The notes under the pieces were generated by a model, which was not told where the DNA came from, did not search any database, and worked only from the letters and a program-made list of their open reading frames with translations. DNA of 64,000 nt from Physcomitrium patens (Eukaryota; Streptophyta; Bryopsida; Funariales; Funariaceae), in NCBI RefSeq assembly GCF_000002425.4, contig NC_037271.1, positions 13,737,903 through 13,801,902 of the forward strand, written 5' to 3'. Below, in pieces: positions 52,375 through 62,542 of the stretch (within the stretch, counting starts at the first letter, position 1; every line of letters starts with the position of its first letter). The position numbers were made by a program, and so were the translations under genes.

Positions 52375-55300
52375 TTACTTTCTCTTCTTGGAACAAGTTC
52401 TACAAGGAGCAGTGTCGTATTACATGTTGTCTTGCTCGGAAATGCACTGGGCACCTAGTTGTGGAAGATGAGGTTGTATTTCACAAATATCCAAGAAATC
52501 CTAATAGGTTTTATCCATACGAGAAGAACATAATCTGAATTTCAATTCAAAAGTCCTAAAAACACTCTTCTTAGTAGCCTTAACCATACATAAATCTCAA
52601 TTACCTTATTACTTTTATATTTAAGCAATTTAGATTTTTCTTTTAAGTCCTAATCCTAATCAGTGAGCTTTAACAAGCTGTAACATTCAATCCGACCGTC
52701 CACTTGATGTAAAATTTTCCATGCAATTGTCAATGTAAGTCTTCTATATGCTCAAGAATTTTTAGGCCAATCCAACTTACAAATTGTGAGAAAACCTCCA
52801 AAAAGTGCACTAATGTCACTTGGCCGCCATCTTGAAAAGTGAAGCAGAAATCCCAGCAATGATTTCTCCCTTTTCAACCGTTAACTTTGACTCAAAATTG
52901 GTGTGCAGCTTGATCTTCAAGTGCTTCAACACCATGCCAAATTTCAGCTTGATCCAACTGATAGATCTCCAAATATCACAGAAATCCTATCCAATCTCAA
53001 ATTGCCAACTTTTAAAACTCTCTTGTGCTAAAAACCAAATATCTCTAAACCACACTGTTAGATTATCACAAAATTTTGTATACACTTAGCACATCCAATA
53101 ATCCAAACAATAACAATTTTTTAATCATAGATACTATACTAATTGCACAAACTAGCCAAAATTACTAATCCTAATTATATTATAGAAAACCCAAATCACC
53201 AATATAAATCTTGACTTTGAATAAAAATTGCTAAGTCCTCAAAAACCTTCTAAAAAAAATCCTTATGCCTTTGAAAAGAACTTCAAGCTAGCTCTCAAAT
53301 CTTATCCTCCGATCTTTGAATAAATCCCTATTTTGCCCTAGGCTGTCATTTTTGTGGCCAGAGATTTGATTTTGATCCTGTCTCACAAACGGCCAACCCT
53401 CGAGTATCAATCTAACCTATCCTAAGGACTTTTTAGCCCAACCCTACTCTCAACTTAATCCTATTACCAACTATATTAATTATTTACCTCTTCTAACTTT
53501 ATTTTATCAATTTATGGTCTTTCTAAGGTAGTAGAAGAGTCTCTACAACCTAGAAGGTAAAATTACTAACTAACTTTCAACTTATTAACTATTAAAATAA
53601 AGAAATAACCTAAGAGGCTTTTATAAAAGCCATGTTTAGACACCTCAAATTATAATTGAACTAAGATAATTAGATATTAATTAAAAATTTAATTTTGATT
53701 ATAATTTCACTATATAGTCATATTACATCATGACAGCAGTCTTTACATGTTGAAAAAATCTAAGATGTGATGAATTGTATTTGCCACATACTCTAATCTT
53801 TGTTCTATTTGAAGATAGTTGATAGGCCGTCTCAGCCATGAATAGTGTTCTATGTTAGGGCAAAAAGACCACCTTGTTATTTGGTTGTTGTTAAGGCCTT
53901 TATAACTTCTTTCAAATAAAATATTTGGAACACCATCAAAAGTTGTTTCTACCTCTAATAAAATCACTAAACATTGGGAGTCTCATCCAAGGTTGTCATA
54001 TCAAACATGTTGTATCTCACCGTCTATTTAAGAAAAAATATGTCATTCTTGAGGATCTCCATTTTGATTTTGTCGTCTTGAAGGTTGAGACAATCGCAAT
54101 GCCTCGTCTGATAAGTCCACAAATGAAAGCTCTTAAATTAAATCTATTGGTTTTTAGTTCTTTATGTATTTAGCATCACAAATATACAAAAGCTACAAAA
54201 AAAGATAGGATATAGAATGTAATCTTTTATAGACCTCGTTTTTTTCATAGCAAAGACATATTATTTTTTATCTTGATTTGGATAGATATTATCGATGAAA
54301 AGCCTCCATTACCTTTATTATATTTGCAAGATTCTTTACTGGCTCCCACATGCATTCACTAATATCATATCCACGCTAATGGACAAGATATTCGAATTTA
54401 TTTTGGTGGTGCCTTGAGTCTAGAACTTCTTCCACTTCAAACTCTTCATTATTGTCCACTTCTATAAGAAGAAGTAGAGCTTGTTTTCTTCTTGGTATGT
54501 TCATAGTTTTGTATGGTTCAAAAAAAAATATGTAGAAGGCATAATGGATCTTCATTGCCTCTGATAGATGTAATTAATAAGCAATTAGATTGATTTGTCT
54601 ACAAATATGAAAAGGTCTAAGCTTGAAGTAGTTCAACTTATTACAAGGACAAATAGTCTTGATATTACAATCAAACAACCATACCTTGTCACCTACATTG
54701 AATTGTCGTTGTTTCTTTTGATAGGCATCTATGTTGATCTTTTATTGTTCTTGAGCTTCTTTTAATTGCACCTTCATTGTTGCATGTAGCTCTGACAAAT
54801 GATTTGCCAAACCTTCTATTGTAGAATTATCAACTTTTGAAAAGTCAAAAGTATCAAGTTATAGATAGTAATCATAATTGACAAAAAAAAGATGTTTGTG
54901 GCATAGAAGAATGCATTGTATTATTATAAGCAAACTCTGCCAATGGCAAGAAGATTCTTCAATCGTCTTATTAATAATTGATGGTACACCTTAAGTATTG
55001 CTCCAAAACTTGATTTACGTGCTCTGTCTATCCATCAGTTTGAGGATAAAAGGCTGAAGAAAGCTTTATATTCACCTTTAAAATCTTAAAAAGATTACTC
55101 CAAAATCTTGATAAAAATTGAAATTCCCTATTTAATATAATATCTTTCAACAATCCATGATATTGATAGATATTGTCAAAAAAAAGCTTAGTAGTTTCTT
55201 TACATATGATAGATTTTATACATGGTAAAATATATGTTATTTTGGTAAAAAAATCTACTATAATAAATATAGAATCATACAATCTTGAGACTTTAATATC

Positions 55301-57571
55301 GGTCATAAAATCCATAGAAATAAAAGACCATAGTTGTTTTAGAATAGGTAATGGTTAAAAAAGCCCATAAGATCCATACTAAAGAGTTTTTGATCTTGAA
55401 CAAATGTGATACGATTGAATAAAATCTTTTACAGACTTTCACATTTGTGGCCACCAAAAATCTCTAGATATTAGCTCGAGAGTCTTATTGTATCTAAAAT
55501 GTCCTATTTTTTAAAAGTTGTGACATGCTTGAAGAACACGTAAACATGTTTTTTTTTTTTGGCAAATATAGGCATCTTTTAAAATAAAAAAGATTGTTCT
55601 TGAACTCAAATTTAGAAGTATCACAAGACTTAGAAGAAATATTCTTGATATCATGAACAAGAAAATCAAAGGACATACTTGACTAATTTTTTTTGAAAAA
55701 AGTTGAATCAATAGTCAATATTGATTTCACTTCTTAAAGATGAAATTATTTTGGCTTCAATAAAATTATCCTTTGTTGATCAAAAGCTGCATCTCTTTCT
55801 TTAGGTGCAAAATAAGAATGTCTGGAAAGGAAATTTGATAAACCTTATTCTTTTCTTAATTGGATAAGTGATATTGAACTCAAAACTTGATAAAGACATG
55901 CTCCAACAAGCCTGGCAATGATTCAAAATACAAGCTAACATGAAATACCGAAGATTCTTGTGATCCATATACATGGTGATTGGATTAAAAATGCCTTCTA
56001 GATAATGATACCATTCTTGAAAAAAATCCATAATTATAAGAAGCTCTTTGTCATGGATTTCATAATTAATCTTGGTTGTTAAAAATTTCGTAGAATAAAA
56101 ATCTACTAGGTGAAGTTTATCATCTATTCACATTTGTGATAATACAACACCCAAAGCAAAGTCTAATGCATTTATTTCCATAAAGAATGCTTTAGAGAAG
56201 CCAATGGGATACAAGATTGGTGTACAAACAAAGGCTATTTTTAAAACTTCAAATGTTGCTTCTACTTCTTGATTCCATTGGAATTTGTCTTTATAAGTCA
56301 AATGTATAAGTGGAGCTGCAATTTGAGAAAAATCTTTAATGAAGATCCAATAGTAATTGACAAATCCCAAAAAATATTGGATATCTTTGATCGTTTTTGA
56401 GATCTTCAAATCCATAATAGTTTGAACTTTCTTAAGATCTATCATAAGTCCATCGTTTGAAATGTTGTAATCTAAGAAGTCAACTTAAGTAGTATGGAAT
56501 ACATACTTTTCAATCTTGGCATAGAGTCCCACATCTCTTAATTTTTGTAACACACAACAAATATGAAGTTCATGTTCTTCTGTATTCTTACAATAGATCA
56601 AGATGTTGTCTAGATAACAGATAATAAAATTATCCAAAAACTCTCAAAAAATATCATTTATAAGATGTTGAAAAGCTGGTAGTGTATTTGTAAGTCCAAA
56701 ATGCATGACATTATATTCAAAATGTGTGTACCTAATTTAAAATGGAGTCTTCTATTCATCTCTTTCTTTGATGCGTACCACATTGTATGTTCTTTATAGA
56801 TCTATTTTTATATAGATCTTAGGTTGATTCAACTAATCAACAAGTATAGATATTAAAGATAGTGGATATTTTTTTTTGATAGTGATCTTATTGAATCCTT
56901 GATAATTAATACACATCCGCAATGATATATCTTTTTTCTTTACAAATAAAATTGGAGCTCGTGCTGGAAATTTGGAATGGTATATGAAATTCTTAGCTAA
57001 ATTCTCTTCAATATACTCATTGAGTTTAGCCAATTCATTTTTTGATAAATTATAGATTGATCCAAATGGTGGTTGTACTTCTCCTTAAAGGTCAATTGAG
57101 CAGTCATAGGAACAATGCTTTGACTATGACTTCTACGTGATCAAGTTTAGTTTTCCTTAGTAAAGATATGTTAAGTCTTTTAGCAATTTTTTCATCTAAA
57201 AAATATGTTGAGGCTCCTAAATCTAACAAGATAAAGGCTTTGTAATATATAGATTCTAAAATAATATTTAATATAAAATAAGGAGAAGGTTCTAAAGAGA
57301 GAATAAGACTTTCATTAGGTATTGTACAAGGTTCCAACCGCATGGTTCCTATTATAGTTGGACAAACTTGTTTTTTGATATATTGTCTTCTTTGACATTT
57401 ATACTCCTCATTTTATAATTTCATCATTTATTTAAAATTTTTTAAGAAATGTGCTTAGATTCTCCATAATATAAGCACAATCTTTTTAAATGACAACAAA
57501 TCTTTACTTGTTTAATAAGAGATTTGAAACGTATTGTATCAATTTGCATATCCTCTACTTTTGAATATATG

Positions 57572-57698
57572 TGTTGAGGAGGCGTTGGTGTTGCCATTGA
57601 ATTATAATAATGTTGAGGAGGCGTTGGTGTTGCCATTGAATTATAATAATGTTGAGGAGGCATTGGTGTTGCCATTGAATTATAATAATGTTGAGGCC
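57572..57698 (-). repeat. 39-bp tandem repeat inside the Gypsy gag region
   Basis: Three 39-bp units (57572-57610, 57611-57649, 57650-57688) plus a 10-base partial unit repeat almost exactly, with one difference (GCG to GCA in unit three). On the minus strand each encodes 13 residues of the type MATPTPPQHYYNS. It is an in-frame expansion of a Pro/Tyr-rich gag spacer. Confidence 0.93.
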
Positions 57699-58631
57699 CA
57701 CTTGTCTGACTTTCAAATTGAAATTCAAAAAGTCAATTAGTACACTTCACAACAAAGTCAATTGCTTAACTCAATGTTTGAAGATCAAATAAGTTGAGTA
57801 TGAATTTCTTTACTTCATCTTGTAATCTATATAAAAATTGGCTAATAAATGCAATATCATTCCACTTGATATCAATTGCAAGTTGTCCAAATTGTAAAAC
57901 ATATAATATTATGGATTGATTGTCCTATCGTAAAATATGGATCTTGTTGGTTGCAACACAAGTTGCATTATGTTCTGCATACATAGATAGAAATTCCACT
58001 AAAAAAGCCTCCAAATTATGTAATATTAGATCTCATTGTTCAAGAAAAGATGAAAAACCTCGATAATGCTAAACTTGAAAGAAGTATACCAACGAATCTA
58101 ATTTGTGATTCTAGAGTTGGATAGCTTTGGAATTGAAGTTCACTCACAAGTTGTACTTGATTGATAAATCTTCAAAACTTGGATTTTTTGCCATTAAACT
58201 TCTCAAGTAAGACAACTTTTGGTTTTGTAGTATCAAAAGGATGTTCCACCATAAAAAAAGGGACATGATTGGGTGCAGATGTTGAAGTAGCTTCAATCAT
58301 ATCTATATCTTCACTTCTTGCCATTCTTGTTGTTATTTGTAGTAGTAAACTAACTTAATGCATTGCAAGCATTAACTTCCTTAATTATACTTGCATTTGT
58401 GCCATTGCATTCTTCATTTTAACAAGCTCTGCCATGATAATACTTAGAAAATAAATATCTAATATTGCTTAAGATAAGTAGAAGAGGGGACTTGAGAATA
58501 AAGAAGATATTAAGAATAATATTAGTTTAAAAGAGGATAATCTACAACTTCTAATATGCTTATGTCTTATTAAAAAAAAAAAGGTAATCCACTCTTAATC
58601 CAGAAAAGACAAAGCTCTAATATTATAAGTG

Positions 58632-59191
58632 TACTCTTGTCAATCTGTCTAGGACATGAATTGGAAGAAGATACATAAATTTAGAAAATCCATATTAAAA
58701 GAAAAATGACAAAATAATAATAAAATAATATGTATATTAAAAAAAAACTGGAATGGCTATTGCCAAACGATAAGGAAACTAGAGACACTTAAATCTAGAC
58801 TAAAAGCAAGAAAAGAATTGACGAGAGTGAAGTGGGCTTCATTCTTACTTATATATATATTATCTAACTAGGAGCTACGTGGCAATGTTCTATAAAACCT
58901 CTAATATGTATTGACTTTACAAGACACATGCCTTAACTTACAAGACAAGTTTTCTACCTGTAGACCACATAGTTAGCTTGTTCTTCAAGCTACCAACATG
59001 TGTAGGACATGGCCAACTTGTTGACCATGTGTCTAACCTAAAAAGTCAATTAAAGACACCTATAAAGTCAAAGCAGCATTTACAAAGCTTCTAAGAAGCT
59101 TCTATAGAAGATATTATGGAATTGATCTATTTTACCTACTTTTATCTAATCATATAGGTAATTATTAGTTTACATGTGTATATCTATGATA
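58632..59191 (-). repeat. 5' LTR of the Gypsy element
   Basis: About 560 bp, from TGTACTCTTGTC to CTATGATA on the plus strand, directly repeated at 51836-52374. The sequence immediately inside (58614-58631) on the minus strand reads TATAATATTAGAGC, a degenerate form of the common TGGTATCAGAGC primer-binding site. Confidence 0.86.
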
Positions 59192-59421
59192 ATAGATTAT
59201 AATTTTTTATTTGATAATTAAATTTTAAATGAATAATTTTAAAATATAAAATTTATTATTAAAAATAATAAATTTAAAGTAATAAGCTTATATAGCATAC
59301 AAATAACTTGATGGTTTAATTGTAATTTATATATATATTTAAAATAATTACTTATAAAGGTGATTAAACTTTTTAAAGATAGTAAAGATGAATTTAAAAG
59401 AAAATAATAAAAAAAAATTCC

Positions 59422-59452
<31 letters not shown>

Positions 59453-59613
59453 AATTAGAAAATTAGAAAAATAAATAAAAGAATAAATAAATAAATATCA
59501 AAATATTACATTAAATAAAGAATTGAAATCATCACAACATTGAATATTAAATAAGAAGGTTTTAATTTTAGTAATGTAGAAGTTATAGAATTATGATTTT
59601 TTATAAAAAAATA

Positions 59614-59651
<38 letters not shown>

Positions 59652-59802
59652 CTAAACATCACTTAATCAAACCACCTATCATCATTGGTTACAGATCCAA
59701 CTATCTTTTTATTGATTAACAACCAATGTAAATCCAACAATGGAATTTTTTTGATAATGATTGGAAAAAATGGATTGGTTTAATAATTTTATATATTAAT
59801 TT

Positions 59803-59839
<37 letters not shown>

Positions 59840-59974
59840 TATAATACTAATATTTATCTAAAGAATTATTGAGGCTATTTTTCAATTAATATTACTTCTA
59901 TGCTTAAACCATGTTGAATAATCTTAATATTTATCCAAAAATAGAATAAATAAAAAATAATTCTTTTTTGTAGT

Positions 59975-60010
<36 letters not shown>

Positions 60011-60060
60011 TTATTTTGAATTAAAAAAATTAAGGAAAATATTTTATTTTTTAAAAATAC
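59192..60060. other. AT-rich spacer with four TA microsatellites
   Basis: (TA)n arrays at about 59423-59447, 59621-59645, 59807-59836 and 59980-60004 divide the stretch. Between the second and third lies a 160-bp GC-richer unit with partial inverted matches (ATTGGTT at 59685 and AACCAAT at 59729), possibly another TA-bounded element. No coding was seen. Confidence 0.5.
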
Positions 60061-60121
60061 AGATCTTAATTTTTTTTTTTTATAAAGTATTCACTTTCTC
60101 CCTTTTCACCACAATCCTTCT

Positions 60122-60232
60122 GTAAAGCAAAGAAAGGAAAAAAAATGCACAAAAAAAGAAACATATTATTAGCTAGTTGTCTATAAAGAGGTTACTTGGT
60201 ATGTAGCAATATCAATTAGGGATGTAGCATTT
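60122..60232 (-). mobile_element. Second copy of the TA-bounded repeat family
   Basis: Read on the minus strand, this segment matches 36170-36283 at nearly 90% by eye, including ATTGATATTGCTACA, TAGACAACTAG and GTGCATTTTTT. It lies between (TA)n runs at 59980-60004 and 60239-60253, as the first copy lies between TA arrays. Only one arm of the inverted repeat is obvious here. Confidence 0.7.
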
Positions 60233-60253
60233 AAAATATATTATATATATATA

Positions 60254-61050
60254 TTCAATTTTAAATACAAAATATAAAGATTATTAAAAACGATGAAAAG
60301 GTTTTTAATTTAAAAAAAACCAATGATTCTACATCCATGGATAATCTTGCTTTAACAAATTGTACGAGAGGATAATGGAGTGGGTCACAAGTACATCACA
60401 CAATGAGAAGTAAAAATTTACATTCATAAAGTTAGAGCACAAATCACATTTGTGATAAAAATCATATATACACACATACAAGCACACATCAAGTTAGTCA
60501 GAAATGAATTGAATCTTTAGTACGTACTTTTTTCTTGTTTAAAATCCAGTTGGAATCCTTCAAAGCTATTGTTCTTACAAGTCTTTCTGAAAAAGCTCCA
60601 GCATCTAACTAGATTCATGAAGTTTTACCAGCTTCCTCAGCTTGCTGAGAGTGAGTCTTCACAATAAAAGCTTCAACTAACCTCCTCGAATGCCATTCAC
60701 ACAATAGGGTTTGCAGGATGATGCCTGAAACCGAGCACCCCAGTTCGTCCATCTAAACACTGTTGAGATGCTGGAGCAATAGATATCATTCTAAATGTGC
60801 TGTGGATGCCTTCCACTGCAGGTTGACAATGGACATTACCTGTAGTTAGCGTGCAGTGGCAACGTTTCTACAGCTCGTTTTTTTTATTTTTGTTAGCCAA
60901 TTGAGAATGCTCAGTTAGTGTTCGACAAGATCAACTGCTCCGATTCGATTCGATGCTTTGGGACAGTAAAAAGAGAGCCCAACAATTGGTACCATACGTG
61001 AGACTGACCGATGAGCTGGTGCACACATGCACAGGACACACTGGAGAGAC
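60254..61050. other. Transition to ordinary-composition DNA
   Basis: AT-rich sequence gives way at about 60500 to DNA of ordinary composition. Short frames on both strands near 60911-61222 overlap in several phases and partly arise from the inverted repeat that follows. No protein gene is supported. Confidence 0.35.
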
Positions 61051-61056
61051 TGCACC

Positions 61057-61236
61057 CATTAGAAGATTGTGTGTTGATCTCACTGCTATTAGCTTGTATT
61101 TCGCTTCTCGTACTGACTGTGATGACAATCGAATAACTTGCGTTTTTTTGTCGCAGGCAATAGATCAGAGATGATGCACCCGGTATTTTGGAATACAAGC
61201 TAACAGCAGTGAGATACAACACACAATCTTCAAAAT
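61057..61236 (-). ncRNA. Long imperfect hairpin, candidate small-RNA precursor
   Basis: Arm 61062-61100 (39 nt) pairs with 61192-61231 (40 nt) with one bulged base and one non-identical position. A further CATT/AATG match beyond one mismatch extends the stem to about 44 bp. The loop is about 90 nt. The non-identical position is A opposite C if transcribed from the plus strand but a G-U wobble if transcribed from the minus strand, so the minus strand folds better. The arm sequence (GAAGATTGTGTGTTG...) matches no conserved plant miRNA I know. It lies 1.2 kb from MIR160 on the strand MIR160 uses. Alternatives are an inverted duplication or a transposon remnant. Confidence 0.4.
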
Positions 61237-61239
61237 GAG

Positions 61240-62425
61240 CGGATCAGAATTGGGAAGAGTATGAAGCGTTGTGATTTTCGGCACTTAAACCTAGTTTGAT
61301 CTCAAGTGTGTTCATCCATCCATTGTGCAGACACTTTATTCGTGGATTTCATATCACCTTCTACAGACCTTCAGCTCAGGAAACTAATGATACAGCGCAC
61401 CTAGAACTTTCTAATCAATATTGTAAGGCTACCATTTCTTGGTTGATGCGTTCAGTTATCATGGATAATGTTTATCAAATCAGTGCAGGAGTATCCTTCT
61501 GCACATCGTGACAGTACATGTTAAGTATCAAACAGTGCTAATATTACCCATTTTGGCCTCTTATCAACAATCAAGTTTCAGAATATTTGAACTGTTGCTT
61601 GCATTATAGACACTATAGGATCTTTCGTACTGATCCGCAGGGTCTGGTACAGACTCTGATGTGGAGATAATCAGAGTTCTAGCTGTCCATCCAAGTGTAC
61701 CTCCATGTTACTACACAAGATGCGCACTTTTACACAGCAACGGGATACTGATGTCATGGGTATCTTCTGTGGAGACATGCCAGGGGGCAAAACGAGAAAC
61801 AAAAACGAAAACGATAATTAAAGAAAATTATTTTAGGATAGAGACACGGTCCATTCTATTTTTAAAGAACACAACGTGGAGAAGTTAACACATTATATGT
61901 GATATTTGAATCATGAAACAAATCTCGCTGCTTGGACTGATACCTTCTAGTGTAGCATTTTTCCCCTATTTTCTCTAAACGTTAACTCTAAGATATGAAG
62001 AGTACAAGTCAGAGTATGTAAAACTATCTTCGATCTAAAAATCAGATGCTTTTCATGTGTAAGGATTCAAGGATATGAAAAGTCATGTGAAATTTCTTCT
62101 AAATTATCCAACTAGCAGCGACATCTCATCTTCAAACGATCTATTCGCTAATGATTGGGTTTTAATTCTCTGTTTGCGTTGAGCTGCAGTATGCTCTTGC
62201 TCACAGTTCCCGAACTTATAGCCTTAGAAGTTTAAGTTGCATGGCGCATGCCACTGGTAGCATGACAACCGCAGTGATGAATACCAGACACAGAAACTCA
62301 GATCTTAAGCTGAAACTATCCACAGATCCTACGAATCATATTCTAATGCACAAACATGAAGATCATGGAACTAGAGTTTTGAACAGTACCTCAAAACACA
62401 GGGATGATGACGAGGGGTGCATGTA
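61240..62425. other. Ordinary-composition DNA without a supported gene
   Basis: It holds short frames only (for example 61296-61511 and 61661-61888 plus), none with a recognisable domain. On the minus strand this lies downstream of the MIR160 stem and could belong to a long primary transcript that also includes the 61.1 kb hairpin. That is an inference. Confidence 0.3.
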
Positions 62426-62429
62426 AATC

Positions 62430-62542
62430 TGGGAAGACGTACGGTCTGTCTGACTCCCTGCATGGCAGCTATGTACCCTGGCAATAGTTTTGTCAAGCTT
62501 CGCAGATGGCATACAAGGAGCCAGGCAGGTCCAATATTCCCC
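62430..62542 (-). ncRNA. MIR160: MIR160 microRNA precursor
   Basis: Read on the minus strand, the 5' arm contains a 21-nt miR160 at 62527-62507, starting TGCCTGGCTCC and ending GTATGCCA. It differs from the common land-plant miR160 at one base (position 12, U instead of C). The 3' arm (62467-62447) pairs with it along all 21 positions with one mismatch and four G-U wobbles, and GGGGAA/CTTCCC pairing extends the base of the stem; the loop is 39 nt. Position of the mature sequence on the 5' arm and stem size fit MIR160. The miRNA guides cleavage of ARF10/16/17-class (class C) auxin response factor transcripts, damping auxin responses. Short frames across this stem (62363-62575 minus) are shadows. 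Confidence 0.92.

Larger units (their letters stand above)
51836..59191 (-). mobile_element. Ty3/Gypsy LTR retrotransposon (chromovirus type), decayed
   Basis: Two direct long repeats enclose Gypsy-order remnants that read on the minus strand: gag with a zinc-knuckle/repeat region (about 58440-57440), protease (57343-57104), reverse transcriptase (about 57033-56450), RT-RNase H region (56445-55800), integrase with its core (55700-55028), and a chromodomain-like segment near 54460-54371 (EFEVEEVLDSRHHQNKFEYL). Pol order with integrase last and a C-terminal chromodomain define a chromovirus. A degenerate tRNA-Met-type primer site lies just inside the right LTR (58614-58631) and a purine tract just inside the left one. 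The coding region carries many breaks (about ten or more), so it is a fossil. LTR comparison by eye gives about 10% difference in a 200-base sample, indicating an old insertion. Confidence 0.92.

Noticed and set aside
57572-57698. Regular repeats that superficially resemble a CRISPR array
   Set aside because: They are directly adjacent 39-bp tandem units without spacers, inside a retrotransposon gag in plant nuclear DNA.
60953-61222. Several overlapping short frames around 61.0-61.2 kb
   Set aside because: They occur on both strands because of the inverted repeat at 61057-61236 and show no protein similarity.
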